Part shown: in pieces, positions 7,083-15,761 of the stretch
Numbering within the stretch: position 1 is the stretch's first letter
Layout: every line of letters starts with the position of its first letter
NCBI RefSeq assembly: GCF_030409795.1
Contig: NZ_JAUFQN010000019.1
Span: 186,001-250,000 of the forward strand
DNA length: 64,000 nt
Direction of reading: 5' to 3'
Origin: Flavobacterium paronense
GTDB taxonomy: Bacteria > Bacteroidota > Bacteroidia > Flavobacteriales > Flavobacteriaceae
Program-made: the position numbers and the translations under genes
Notes under the pieces: model-generated
Databases searched by the model: none
What the model saw: the letters and a program-made list of their open reading frames with translations, nothing else
What the model was told of the DNA's origin: nothing

Positions 7083-8327
7083 TTAAGAAATTATTTTATG
7101 AAAAATTGCCAAAATCGCCAAAGCTAGGATAAGCCAAATAGCATAATTTGAAGTATTTTGTAAATGAATTGAAATAAAATTTGATCTTTCGGTATATCTT
7201 TCTATTGCCCAAGCCACTGATGCTATGCCTGCAAATGATGCTCCAATAATTCTTATCCATTTATAAATCCTGAAAGGACTTAAATAGAGAAGCCAAGGCA
7301 TTACCATGATAATAGCAAATAACTGCATTAGCTCAATTCCAACATTAAATCCTAATAAACTTAGAATTAATTTATTAGTTTCTAAATTTAAATTAGCTAG
7401 AATAGTTGCAAAAGCTAAACCGTGGATTAATCCAAAACCTGAAGCAATATATATTTCTTTATTTGGGAAAATAGGTTTTATAGCGTGTATTGCTGTAATC
7501 AAAATAGATAATGCAATGAGTATTTCAACCCATATTGTATTTGGAGTAATAAGTCCAAATGAGCCAATGAATAATGTTATAGAATGACCAATGGTAAATG
7601 CGGTTGCGATTTTTAAAATTCTAATTAAAGCGTATTTGATATTACCAGAACCAATCCACTTTTTATTTATCGAAATTAAAGGAGCTGAAAGGAGCAATAC
7701 CAATAGGAAAAGCAAATGGTCGGTTCCTTCTGAAATATGTTTTATTCCTAAACTAACCATACTTTTAAAACCTTTCCAATTACTGCCTTTTTCTAATGAA
7801 ATATGTAACGGATAAATAGTATTTGTGGGAACATCACGTTCAATTATTCCGATTTGTTGACAGTCATCGTGGATTCCGTTTTCCCAATCTGAATTTATAT
7901 AAATTAAAGCTTGATGATTTGTTATTTCGTGCATTATAGCATCATAGTGGATAGTGAAGTCTCTGTAATTGGAATTTTTGTTTGGAATAAATTTTAATCT
8001 AAATATAATTTCGTTGTATTTTCCAACAAATGCTGCCGATGTTGATTGTATTTTATAATCAATTAATTCCATTTTCCAAAATAGATGATTTTTATCCTCT
8101 ATCTGAATGTGTTTTGAAAAGTAGTTGGAATAAGGATAATTTTGATTTGTTGTGATTTTTGACTTAAAAGCAATTTCAAAATCCTGAAGTGGAATTTGAA
8201 TTTTCATAGTAATGCTTTTAGATTGAACATTTAAAAATACAGATGTATTGGGTAAAGGATGCGACAAGACAACGTTTACCAATAGCAAACTAATCAAACA
8301 AATTATTTTTCGGAATTGTTTTTTCAT
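7083..8327 (-). CDS. HupE/UreJ-family membrane protein
   Basis: A 414-residue protein with an N-terminal signal or anchor, an exported domain of about 160 residues, then about seven hydrophobic helices. SMVSLGIKHISEGTDHLLFLLVLLL is the signature start of the HupE/UreJ_2 membrane domain, with His and Asp that could bind metal; FTIGHSITLF and SGFGLIHGLAFA carry further conserved histidines. HupE/UreJ relatives are thought to be nickel or cobalt permeases or metallocentre accessories, but this two-part version is uncharacterised. No hydrogenase or urease gene is in the window, so the metal-transport role is weakly supported. Mostly seen in inner membrane with the N-terminal domain in the periplasm (inferred). 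Confidence 0.8.
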   Translation of the reverse strand: MKKQFRKIICLISLLLVNVVLSHPLPNTSVFLNVQSKSITMKIQIPLQDFEIAFKSKITTNQNYPYSNYFSKHIQIEDKNHLFWKMELIDYKIQSTSAAFVGKYNEIIFRLKFIPNKNSNYRDFTIHYDAIMHEITNHQALIYINSDWENGIHDDCQQIGIIERDVPTNTIYPLHISLEKGSNWKGFKSMVSLGIKHISEGTDHLLFLLVLLLSAPLISINKKWIGSGNIKYALIRILKIATAFTIGHSITLFIGSFGLITPNTIWVEILIALSILITAIHAIKPIFPNKEIYIASGFGLIHGLAFATILANLNLETNKLILSLLGFNVGIELMQLFAIIMVMPWLLYLSPFRIYKWIRIIGASFAGIASVAWAIERYTERSNFISIHLQNTSNYAIWLILALAILAIFHKIIS

Positions 8328-8334
8328 AAATAAA

Positions 8335-8365
8335 AAAACCTTGCCATCTTTAATAGCAAGGTTTT
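8335..8365. terminator. Terminator downstream of the DUF3500 gene
   Basis: 10-bp perfect stem AAAACCTTGC/GCAAGGTTTT with an 11-base loop, just before the HupE-like gene. On the minus strand a T-rich run follows the hairpin. Confidence 0.8.
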
Positions 8366-8383
8366 AACCGTTATAAAGAGTTG

Positions 8384-9748
8384 TTATTTTTTAATTAGTT
8401 TACTTGAATTACTTCTTACGCCATTGGTTTCTATAAAGTAAATATATGTTCCCGAACTCAAATCGCTTAAATCAACAGTTAAAGAATTATTTCCTGCATT
8501 AAGGGAATTTTTATAAGGAGTTACAACTAATTTTCCATGCAAATCGTATAAGTTTATTTTGACAATTGCACTTTCTTTTAAGTTAAAATTGAAAGTTGTA
8601 TTTTCAGTAACCGGATTTGGGAAGTTTGCAATTCTTGAAGCCAAACTAAAGTTAGTAGTACTTAACGGAGCTCCAGTGCCACCATAATCTTTAGCATGGT
8701 CACGCCATATAGAATGCGGATGTTTTGGCGATAATATAATCCCGTTTTGTGTAGAATATTCAATCCATACACTTGGACCGTCAATTCGGATATAATCATT
8801 TTGATTATTTAAAGTTGCAGTACCAGAGTAGACGATATATGTATTATCTATTTCGGCGGTATATTGTGTCATAAATGTAGCTGCACTCGTGTCGTCAACA
8901 TCGTTTACATAGGTTGCAATTGCGTTTAAAATCAATTGTTTTTGAGAAGCAGTTAAAGTATTTGCTTGTAACCCTACTTTAGTAGTAGGAAACATCCAAT
9001 CTTTTTGAGGGCCACATACTATATCCGTAAAAGTTGTTGTTAAATGTGCAGTTGTTAATTGTGTAGCGGTAAGTCCAGAAAGCATATTTACTAATGCTGT
9101 TTTCTCTTCTAACATAGGTTGATAAGTATTTCCGCCACTTGTGAATGAAGCATAAGGTTCGGTAGCAACAAACGATGGAGTCGCGCCAACTAAATTACCG
9201 TTGATATATGTATTGGAAACAGTTCTATGGTGTCCAGTCATTTGAATTTCAAATGTTCCAGTCATAGCAGGTGTTCCAAAAAATGAAATATAAAAATTAC
9301 CTGCGCCATAATTTGTTCCGCCTCCATTTACTGACAAATAATCATCAGCTGCCCACAATCCTTGCACTTCATTATAGCCTTCTCCAATTGGAGTTCCTGT
9401 CATGGCTTGAACCAAAGCCTTGGCTGCAGCTAGTTGTGGCGCAGTTAAAGTTCCCATTTTTAAACCTAATCTTGCCGACATTGACGCAGGTAAATTAGAC
9501 CAAGTTCTTGCATTAGTCAAGCTGTAGCTTAATTGTAAAGTTGTAATTTGACTTGCAGTTAAAGTTGCTTTAAAAGCATTTGCTAAATCAATAATTTCTT
9601 GAGTAGTAACTGTGGTTGTCGTATTTAAAGAAGATGTATTTACATTAAATTCAGTTGTTTTTAATTTGTTTGATGAACTGCTTTTAAGTCCAAAAAAAAT
9701 TAAAATCCCCAAACTTAAAGTCAAAATGGAGTTGAATACTAATTTCAT
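8384..9748 (-). CDS. DUF3500-like secreted protein with T9SS sorting domain
   Basis: A 454-residue exported protein. A single hydrophobic N-terminal segment (residues 5-22) acts as signal or anchor. The body contains a segment FEIQMTGHHRTVSNTYING and a preceding FYISFFGTP that match the conserved core of the DUF3500 family, whose biochemical function is unknown. The C-terminal 75 residues (IANFPNPVTENTTF to SNSSKLIKK) form a type A T9SS sorting domain, so the mature protein is predicted to be outside the cell. Repeated 'LTATQ/LTASQ' phrases occur in the N-terminal half. No enzymatic role is claimed. Confidence 0.78.
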   Translation of the reverse strand: MKLVFNSILTLSLGILIFFGLKSSSSNKLKTTEFNVNTSSLNTTTTVTTQEIIDLANAFKATLTASQITTLQLSYSLTNARTWSNLPASMSARLGLKMGTLTAPQLAAAKALVQAMTGTPIGEGYNEVQGLWAADDYLSVNGGGTNYGAGNFYISFFGTPAMTGTFEIQMTGHHRTVSNTYINGNLVGATPSFVATEPYASFTSGGNTYQPMLEEKTALVNMLSGLTATQLTTAHLTTTFTDIVCGPQKDWMFPTTKVGLQANTLTASQKQLILNAIATYVNDVDDTSAATFMTQYTAEIDNTYIVYSGTATLNNQNDYIRIDGPSVWIEYSTQNGIILSPKHPHSIWRDHAKDYGGTGAPLSTTNFSLASRIANFPNPVTENTTFNFNLKESAIVKINLYDLHGKLVVTPYKNSLNAGNNSLTVDLSDLSSGTYIYFIETNGVRSNSSKLIKK

Positions 9749-9851
9749 CGATAATTTATTTAAAATTTTCAGTTTACGAAAATCATAATAAAAAATAAGT
9801 CACTCAAATTTTAGCGACATATTAAAGAATTTCGGCGATGAATAGTAGTAA

Positions 9852-10532
9852 CTACTTTAAAAAAATAGTATTAACCTCTTTTTCATAGCTTATTCCAATT
9901 GGAATTTCAATTGATTTTAATATAATTTTCTTATCTCTAATGATTTTTATTTCTGAAATAGGAAGTATGAAGGAACGATGTACTCTTATAAAATGGTTAG
10001 TTGGTAAAAGAGTGAGCATTTCTATCATCGTCATTCGCGTTACGATTTGATTTTCATTTTTACAAATGATAGTTAAATAGTCAGCTTGACTTTCTATATG
10101 CTGAATTTCGGACAAGTAAATTTTAATTAAGCGATAATCAGACCGAACAAAAATTGCTTTTTCTTCTTGATTTTCAAGAGAAATTTTAGACTTTACTTTT
10201 TTTATAGCTAAAAGAAAACGATCCAATTCAAATGGTTTCAATAAATAGTCAATGGCATTGAGATTATAGCTTTCTACAGCATATTCGCTATGGGCTGTAA
10301 TAAAAATGGCTTCGGTATTTTGATTAATTTCTTTTAAAACTTCAATTCCGGATATGTTTGGCATATTAATATCCAAAAAAATTAAATCAACAGGGAATTT
10401 ACGAAGGTATTTTAAAGCTTCTTTTGGATTAGTGAATTTTTTAACTAAATCTACTTCATTAGTTTGAAGACAAAAAGCATCAATCAATTCTAATGAGAGT
10501 GGTTCATCATCCAATGCAATAGCTTTTATCAT
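9852..10532 (-). CDS. LytTR-family response regulator
   Basis: A 226-residue DNA-binding response regulator. The receiver domain (residues 1-120) has the acidic pair DDE at 8-10, the phospho-acceptor Asp54 in LIFLDINMP, and Lys in LLKPFELDRF. The C-terminal half (about 130-226) is a LytTR domain, with IQHIESQADYLTI and FIRVHRSFILP typical. Its ATG overlaps the stop of the sensor kinase gene by 4 bp, so it is the cognate partner. LytTR regulators bind pairs of direct repeats; the target here is unknown. Confidence 0.93.
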   Translation of the reverse strand: MIKAIALDDEPLSLELIDAFCLQTNEVDLVKKFTNPKEALKYLRKFPVDLIFLDINMPNISGIEVLKEINQNTEAIFITAHSEYAVESYNLNAIDYLLKPFELDRFLLAIKKVKSKISLENQEEKAIFVRSDYRLIKIYLSEIQHIESQADYLTIICKNENQIVTRMTMIEMLTLLPTNHFIRVHRSFILPISEIKIIRDKKIILKSIEIPIGISYEKEVNTIFLK

Positions 10533-11518
10533 CTTAAATTTATTTTTAGAATAACAGTAAAATTATGCTCTGTTTCGATAATATCTAATTGATGTTTGTT
10601 TGCATATAATAAATCAAGTCTTTTTTTGGTGTTTGTAATCCCTATTTCTGTAGAAGTTTCTTGTGGGCTTCTGTTTAATTTTTTGTTGTTACTTTCAAAA
10701 TATAAATTACCATTTGTGTTTTTAATTTCTATTCTAATTTCAGCATTTTCATCAGATGACATACCAAATTTAAAAGCATTTTCTACAAATGGGATAAAAA
10801 TCAAAGGAATAATTATATCGTTTGGATACTTATTTTCAGACTCGAAAAGTATTGAACAGGTGTTGCCCAAGCGGATTTTTTGTAAAGCAATATAATTAGT
10901 TACGAACAGAATTTCTTTATCTAATAAAACAAATTCCCTTTCTATTTCGGTTATACTATAGCGCATCATACCTGATAATTTTACAATTGCACTTGGCGTT
11001 TCTTCCGATTTTTTTACTGATAAGGCATAAATACTATTCAGCGTATTAAACAAAAAATGGGGATTAATTTGTCCTTTCAAAAAAGAAAGTTGTGAATTTT
11101 TTATTTCAATTTGAGCTTCTTTTAATCGATGATTTATTCGCATGGAATAAGTAATAAAATATATAGCAACAAATAAAAATAAGGTTATTTGAGAGTTAAT
11201 TAAAAAGGTGAAATTATGTTTAGAAGTTGTGAAATTATTTAAGATGATATCGGGTAATAAACTTAAAAATAAAAAAAACAGTAAGCTTATTATGACTACA
11301 AGGTATCTTTTTTTAAAATAAAATTTCGGAATGATATAATAATAATTAATATAGAAAAAGGCCAATAAAACAAGGTTAGTAGCTTCTTTTCTAACTATTA
11401 AATAATCTCCAATTTTTGACCCAAATTCTGCTCTGTGTGGAGGGGTTAGTAAAAAAGGTATAACTAAAAATGTTACGCAAATTATTAAATGAAAGACAAT
11501 TTTGTTTTTAGTATACAT
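10529..11518 (-). CDS. LytS/YehU-type sensor histidine kinase
   Basis: A 329-residue sensor kinase with about four membrane helices in residues 8-125, a short linker, and a His_kinase domain with the phospho-acceptor in GQINPHFLFNTLNSIYAL (His154). The ATPase part has FVENAFKFGM (N box) and TEIGITNTKKRLDLLY (G box). There is no large periplasmic sensor, so the signal is probably sensed within the membrane. It pairs with the overlapping LytTR regulator. Transcription likely starts from the -7 box at 11534-11541. Confidence 0.92.
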   Translation of the reverse strand: MYTKNKIVFHLIICVTFLVIPFLLTPPHRAEFGSKIGDYLIVRKEATNLVLLAFFYINYYYIIPKFYFKKRYLVVIISLLFFLFLSLLPDIILNNFTTSKHNFTFLINSQITLFLFVAIYFITYSMRINHRLKEAQIEIKNSQLSFLKGQINPHFLFNTLNSIYALSVKKSEETPSAIVKLSGMMRYSITEIEREFVLLDKEILFVTNYIALQKIRLGNTCSILFESENKYPNDIIIPLIFIPFVENAFKFGMSSDENAEIRIEIKNTNGNLYFESNNKKLNRSPQETSTEIGITNTKKRLDLLYANKHQLDIIETEHNFTVILKINLR

Positions 11519-11533
11519 AGTATTACTTTATCT

Positions 11534-11541
11534 CAAAAATA
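11534..11541 (-). promoter_or_regulatory. -7 promoter element of the LytS/LytTR operon
   Basis: Minus-strand TATTTTTG, an exact TAnnTTTG match, with a predicted leader of about 10 bases before the kinase ATG. Confidence 0.55.
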
Positions 11542-11655
11542 AAATAAATTACTTTATAACACTTTATTTAGCGAAGTATATGCCAAAAGTATCGATATGT
11601 TGTTTTAAACCCAACACAGTTTATGTTTGGATTGATAAGTTAAAAACAACACTAG

Positions 11656-12231
11656 CTATTTCCTTAACAACCTGCTTTTCATTTTACTAAAAAATTCCGG
11701 TGTGACACCAATATAAGAAGCAATTTGTTTTTGAGGCACTTTTTGAATTAAAGTTGGATACTTTTTACAGAATTTTTCAAAGCGCTCTTCGGCTGATAAG
11801 CTAAGGTTATCCATCAGACGTTCTTGGTGAGCTACCAGAGAATTTTCGGTTAGTATTCTGAAAAAGCGTTCGAGTTTTGGAATTTCAAGATAGAGTTGCT
11901 CTTGATTTTCTTTGGATAATAAAACCACTTCAGCATCTTCTAAAACTTCTATAAAGAGATTACCGGGTTTCTGAGAAAGCAAACTATACATATCGCCAAT
12001 CCACCAACCTTCGCAAGCAAAACTCAACACATGCTCAACAATATTATCATTGATGTTGAAACTTCGTAGCAAACCTGAATTAACAAAATAGGAATATTTA
12101 CAAACTTCACCGGCATTGAGAATTATGGTTTTAGATTTGTAAAGTTTGGTCTCTGTCTTAGATAAAAAAAGCAACGCTTCTTCGGGAGTTAAAGAAATGT
12201 GTTTCGAAATGTTTTGTATTATCAAACTCAT
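11656..12231 (-). CDS. Crp/Fnr family transcriptional regulator
   Basis: A 191-residue protein with a cyclic-nucleotide-binding-like domain (residues about 20-115; NAGEVCKYSYFVNSGLLRSF) and a short C-terminal helix-turn-helix (QIASYIGVTPEFFSKMKSRLL). The pattern of many flavobacterial Crp-like regulators is matched, including lack of the iron-sulfur cysteines of Fnr. Ligand and regulon are unknown. The -7 box at 12237-12244 ends only 5 bases before the start codon, which implies a leaderless mRNA. It is separated from the upstream DUF6370 gene by a terminator. Confidence 0.9.
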   Translation of the reverse strand: MSLIIQNISKHISLTPEEALLFLSKTETKLYKSKTIILNAGEVCKYSYFVNSGLLRSFNINDNIVEHVLSFACEGWWIGDMYSLLSQKPGNLFIEVLEDAEVVLLSKENQEQLYLEIPKLERFFRILTENSLVAHQERLMDNLSLSAEERFEKFCKKYPTLIQKVPQKQIASYIGVTPEFFSKMKSRLLRK

Positions 12232-12236
12232 ACTCC

Positions 12237-12244
12237 CAAAAGTA
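12237..12244 (-). promoter_or_regulatory. -7 promoter element of the Crp/Fnr gene
   Basis: Minus-strand TACTTTTG. The ATG begins at 12231, 5 bases past the box, so transcription would begin at or next to the start codon. Confidence 0.55.
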
Positions 12245-12266
12245 CAATAAAACTAAAAGATAAAAA

Positions 12267-12296
12267 AAGCGGTCCCTTTTTATGATGAGACCGCTT
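12267..12296. terminator. Terminator downstream of the DUF6370-like gene
   Basis: Stem AAGCGGTC/GACCGCTT with a 14-base loop, followed on the minus strand by a T run. It separates the aspartate aminotransferase/DUF6370 unit from the Crp gene. Confidence 0.8.
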
Positions 12297-12303
12297 GTGC
12301 TTT

Positions 12304-12645
12304 TTAGTGTTTATGTCCTTCGTGTTCGTCGTGAACTTCTGTAGGGAGTAATTTAAATTCACTCGCTACAAACCGGTCATTTTTTATTTCACCCACAACT
12401 TCTGCTTTTCTAATAGCGGAACAAAAACCATCAGCGGCGTGAGCATCTCCATGTTTGTTGATATCGGTTCCGTCAACAAAATAGGATTTTCCGTCGATAC
12501 GAACCGCTAAATCGCAACCGCCTTTGCCTTTCATTCCAAATTGGCATTGACCGCAAGCAGCTTCTACGATTTGTGTTTTTGGTTTTTCTTGTGCATTTAC
12601 AGCAATGCAAACAAAAAGTACAAGAATTGAAATTACTTTCTTCAT
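12304..12645 (-). CDS. Small exported cysteine-containing protein (DUF6370-like)
   Basis: A 113-residue protein with a clear signal peptide (residues 1-18, cleavage after VNA). The mature part has CGQCQFGMKGKGGCDLAVRIDGKSYFVDG and a later cysteine in ADGFCSAIRKAEV, matching the family I know as DUF6370. The CxxC plus two further Cys, and a His-rich tail (HDEHEGHKH), suggest metal binding, which is an inference. It starts 11 bp after the aminotransferase stop on the same strand, so co-transcription is likely. Function is not known. Confidence 0.75.
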   Translation of the reverse strand: MKKVISILVLFVCIAVNAQEKPKTQIVEAACGQCQFGMKGKGGCDLAVRIDGKSYFVDGTDINKHGDAHAADGFCSAIRKAEVVGEIKNDRFVASEFKLLPTEVHDEHEGHKH

Positions 12646-12656
12646 AATAGTATAGT

Positions 12657-13841
12657 TTAAGATAAAGATTCCTTGATTCTATTGAAAGCTTCAGTTAATA
12701 ATTCTTCACTGGTTGCATAAGAAATTCGGATGCAATTCGGATTACCGAAAGCGTCACCAGTCACAGTGGCAACATTGGCTTCAGATAATAAATACATAGA
12801 AAAATCGTCTGCATTGTTAATCACTTTTCCGCGTAATGTTTTTCCAAAAAATGAAGAAACATCAGGGAAAACATAAAATGCACCTTCAGGAACATTTAAT
12901 TTTAATCCGGGAATTTTTTTGGTTAAACCAACCACTAAATCCCTACGGTTTTTAAATGCTGAAACCATTTCGTTTAATACTTTTGGATCGGCATCAACAG
13001 CAGTAATTGTGGCTCTTTGCGCAATTGAATTGGCTCCGGAAGTAACTTGTCCTTGCATTTTGGTACAGGCTTTTGCAATAAATTCAGGTGCTCCAATGTA
13101 ACCAATTCTCCAGCCAGTCATAGCAAAAGCTTTGGCAACACCATTCACAGTAATTGTTCTTTCAAACAATCCCGGAATAGAACCAATACTACAAAACGTT
13201 CCAGAGAAATTGATGTGTTCGTAGATTTCGTCAGAAACGATATAAATGTTTGGATACTTTTCTAAAACTTTACCAATAGCAGTCAACTCTTCGCGATTGT
13301 ATACTGAGCCACTAGGATTGCATGGCGAACTAAACCACATCATTTTGGTTTTTGGTGTAATGGCTTTTTCCAATTGTTCTGCTGTTATTTTAAAATCAGT
13401 TTCTACAGAAGTTGGCACTTCAACAGGTACACCACCGGATAATTTGATAATTTCAAAATAGGAAACCCAGTATGGCGCAGGTAGAATCACTTCATCACCA
13501 TCATTCAGCATTACTTGAGCTATATTGTACAACGATTGTTTGGCACCAGTTGAAACCACTATGTTTGCTGGTTTATAATCTAAATTATTATCGCGTTTGA
13601 ATTTTCTACAAATGGCTTCTTTTAGCTCAGCGTATCCATCAACAGGTGAGTAAGTACTGTAGTTTTCGTCAATCGCTTTTTTAGCTGCTTCTTTGATAAA
13701 ATCGGGTGTGTTGAAATCAGGTTCCCCCAAACTTAAACTGATGATGTCTTTTCCTTGGGATTTTAATTCTCTTGCCAATGCTGCCATTGCAAGTGTTTGT
13801 GATGTAGATAAATTATTAATTCTGTCCGATAAAATACTCAT
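12657..13841 (-). CDS. Aspartate aminotransferase (class I)
   Basis: A 394-residue PLP enzyme of the aspartate aminotransferase I-gamma group, interconverting aspartate/2-oxoglutarate and oxaloacetate/glutamate. SLSLGEPDFNTP (35-46) is the substrate-binding start, SSPCNPSGSVY holds the conserved Asn, SDEIYEHI the Asp/Tyr pair contacting PLP, the Schiff-base lysine is Lys237 in GVAKAFAMTGWR, and the substrate-carboxylate Arg lies in CIRISYATS. The length is standard. Some relatives also accept aromatic amino acids or prephenate, so the substrate range is uncertain. Confidence 0.93.
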   Translation of the reverse strand: MSILSDRINNLSTSQTLAMAALARELKSQGKDIISLSLGEPDFNTPDFIKEAAKKAIDENYSTYSPVDGYAELKEAICRKFKRDNNLDYKPANIVVSTGAKQSLYNIAQVMLNDGDEVILPAPYWVSYFEIIKLSGGVPVEVPTSVETDFKITAEQLEKAITPKTKMMWFSSPCNPSGSVYNREELTAIGKVLEKYPNIYIVSDEIYEHINFSGTFCSIGSIPGLFERTITVNGVAKAFAMTGWRIGYIGAPEFIAKACTKMQGQVTSGANSIAQRATITAVDADPKVLNEMVSAFKNRRDLVVGLTKKIPGLKLNVPEGAFYVFPDVSSFFGKTLRGKVINNADDFSMYLLSEANVATVTGDAFGNPNCIRISYATSEELLTEAFNRIKESLS

Positions 13842-13864
13842 TGTGTCGTTAATTATGTTAAATA

Positions 13865-13890
13865 AAGAAACGCCAGTTAAGGCGTCTTTT
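13865..13890. terminator. Terminator downstream of the desaturase gene
   Basis: Stem built on ACGCC/GGCGT with a 6-base AGTTAA loop, extended by A-T pairs. The minus-strand side continues into TTTCTTTATT. Confidence 0.65.
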
Positions 13891-13898
13891 GTTAGGTA

Positions 13899-14993
13899 TT
13901 AGGCTAATTGTGGTTGTCTTCCGAGTTCCCTTAGATGTTTAAAATGTGAGGCAATTGCTGCTCTTGTTGTCTTGAATTCGTAGTATGGAAGTTCACATTC
14001 TTTGGCAGTTTGTTTTACGATTTCGGCAATTTTACCATAATGAACGTGGCTAATATTTGGAAATAAGTGATGCTCTACTTGATGATTTAATCCGCCAGTG
14101 TAATAATTTACTAACCAATTTTTAGGAGCAAAATTAGCGGTTGTAAACAACTGATGAATTGCCCAAGTATTTTCAATTTCTCCATTTTCGTCCGGAATTG
14201 GATTTTCAGTCTCTTCAACTACGTGAGCCAATTGGAAAACCACACTCAAGATAACGCCTGCAGTGTAATGCATTACCAAAAAGCCTAAAACTACTTTCCA
14301 CCATGTAATTCCCATAACCATTGGAGCCACTATCCAAATCGAGAAATAGATTACTTTAGTGATAATTAAAGTTGTCCAACGAATAGCAGGTTTTTTGAAT
14401 TCGCCATAAGATAGATTTCTTTTCAAATAACGTTTCATTTGAAGGAAATCCGTAGTAATTGCCCAGTTAAAAGTTAGTAATCCGTATAAGAAAACAGAAT
14501 ATAAATGCTGAAATTTATGCAATTTATACCATTTAGCTTCTTTGGTAAAACGCATAATTCTTCCTGCTTCTAAATCTTCATCATGCCCTAGAATATTAGT
14601 ATAAGTATGATGCAAAACATTGTGTTGTACTTGCCAGTTGTAGACATTTCCGGCCAAAATATAAATGCTTCCGCCCATAAATTTATTAACCCAAGATTTT
14701 GAAGAGTAAGCTCCGTGATTTCCATCGTGCATTACATTCATTCCGACTCCGGCCATTCCAACACCAATAACAACATTAAGTAGAAGATACACCCAAAAAG
14801 GCATGTCCATTGCTAATAAAAAGAAATAAGGGGTTAAGAAAATTGAGAACATGACGATTGTTTTCAAATGCAATTTCCAGTTTCCGGTTCTGTCAAGATT
14901 GTTTTCCTTGAAATAATTATTAACTCTCGAATTTAAGGTACGGAAAAATTTTAAATTATCGTTTTTAGAAAATATTGGGGTTGTAGTATCCAT
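13899..14993 (-). CDS. Membrane fatty-acid desaturase
   Basis: A 364-residue integral membrane di-iron desaturase. All three histidine clusters are present: HDGNH (His89, His93), HNVLHH (His124, 128, 129) and HQVEHH (His304, 308, 309). About four to six hydrophobic helices surround them. The HxxxH/HxxHH/QxxHH arrangement groups it with acyl-lipid front-end desaturases (linoleoyl-CoA desaturase-like annotation). It introduces double bonds into membrane fatty acids, likely for membrane fluidity. Transcribed divergently from rsmG from a -7 box at 15016-15023. Regiospecificity cannot be read from sequence. Confidence 0.92.
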   Translation of the reverse strand: MDTTTPIFSKNDNLKFFRTLNSRVNNYFKENNLDRTGNWKLHLKTIVMFSIFLTPYFFLLAMDMPFWVYLLLNVVIGVGMAGVGMNVMHDGNHGAYSSKSWVNKFMGGSIYILAGNVYNWQVQHNVLHHTYTNILGHDEDLEAGRIMRFTKEAKWYKLHKFQHLYSVFLYGLLTFNWAITTDFLQMKRYLKRNLSYGEFKKPAIRWTTLIITKVIYFSIWIVAPMVMGITWWKVVLGFLVMHYTAGVILSVVFQLAHVVEETENPIPDENGEIENTWAIHQLFTTANFAPKNWLVNYYTGGLNHQVEHHLFPNISHVHYGKIAEIVKQTAKECELPYYEFKTTRAAIASHFKHLRELGRQPQLA

Positions 14994-15015
14994 TTAGTGT
15001 ATTTCAAATTTATGA

Positions 15016-15023
15016 CAAAGATA
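15016..15023 (-). promoter_or_regulatory. -7 promoter element of the desaturase gene
   Basis: Minus-strand TATCTTTG, an exact TAnnTTTG match about 22 bases upstream of the ATG. Confidence 0.6.
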
Positions 15024-15078
15024 ATTATTATAATTTTTTAAAGATTATAAACAAATCATAATTATCAACCAAAAGCAT

Positions 15079-15086
15079 TATTTTTG
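15079..15086 (+). promoter_or_regulatory. -7 promoter element of rsmG
   Basis: TATTTTTG, exact match. Transcription would start near 15093, supporting the ATG at 15102 over the in-frame TTG at 15084, which lies inside the box. Confidence 0.6.
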
Positions 15087-15101
15087 TTGAAAATTCACTT
15101 T

Positions 15102-15731
15102 ATGGAAGAAATCATCAAACAATTTCCTAATCTTACTGAAAATCAAATATTACAGTTTCAGAAATTGGGTGCCTTATACCATGATTGGAATGCCAAAATT
15201 AATGTGATTTCGCGAAAAGATATTGATGAATTATATACCAAACACGTTTTACATTCTTTGGCTATTGCCAAAATTCAACCATTTGAACCTGGAACCTATA
15301 TTTTAGATGTTGGTACTGGTGGCGGTTTTCCTGGAATTCCATTGGCGATTTTATTTCCTGAAACCCGTTTTTATTTAATTGATGTAATTCTGAAAAAAAT
15401 CAACGTAGTGAATGCTGTTGCCGTAGCGTTGGAATTAAAAAATGTAAAAGCGGAACAAATAAGAGCTTCCGAAGTTAAAGGCGATTATGACTTTATAGTG
15501 AGTAGGGCTGTAACCAATATGCCCGATTTTGTCTCTTGGATAAAAGACAAAATCAAAAAGCAAAATAAACACGCTTTAAAAAACGGAATCCTTTATTTAA
15601 AAGGAGGAGATTTAACAGAGGAATTAAAAGATTTTCCTATGGCAACCGAATATAATATTGCTGATTTTTTAAAAGATGAATTCTTTGAGACCAAAAAAGT
15701 GGTACATGTGCCATTGAAATTTAAAGCATAA
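15102..15731 (+). CDS. rsmG: 16S rRNA (guanine527-N7)-methyltransferase
   Basis: A 209-residue SAM-dependent methyltransferase (GidB/RsmG) that makes m7G527 in 16S rRNA. YHDWNAKINVISRKD is the conserved N-terminal motif; ILDVGTGGGFPGIPLAI is SAM motif I; FIVSRAVTNMPDF is the downstream conserved segment. A typical length. The ATG at 15102 is chosen from the promoter position. It stands alone, ends in a strong hairpin and is divergent from the desaturase gene. Confidence 0.94.
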   Translation: MEEIIKQFPNLTENQILQFQKLGALYHDWNAKINVISRKDIDELYTKHVLHSLAIAKIQPFEPGTYILDVGTGGGFPGIPLAILFPETRFYLIDVILKKINVVNAVAVALELKNVKAEQIRASEVKGDYDFIVSRAVTNMPDFVSWIKDKIKKQNKHALKNGILYLKGGDLTEELKDFPMATEYNIADFLKDEFFETKKVVHVPLKFKA

Positions 15732-15757
15732 AAAAGCCCTGAATTACAGGGCTTTTT
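15731..15757. terminator. Bidirectional terminator between rsmG and the T9SS cargo gene
   Basis: 11-bp perfect stem AAAAAGCCCTG/CAGGGCTTTTT around AATTA. Both strands have a U-run, so it serves the convergent genes on each side. Confidence 0.9.
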
Positions 15758-15761
15758 AGTA

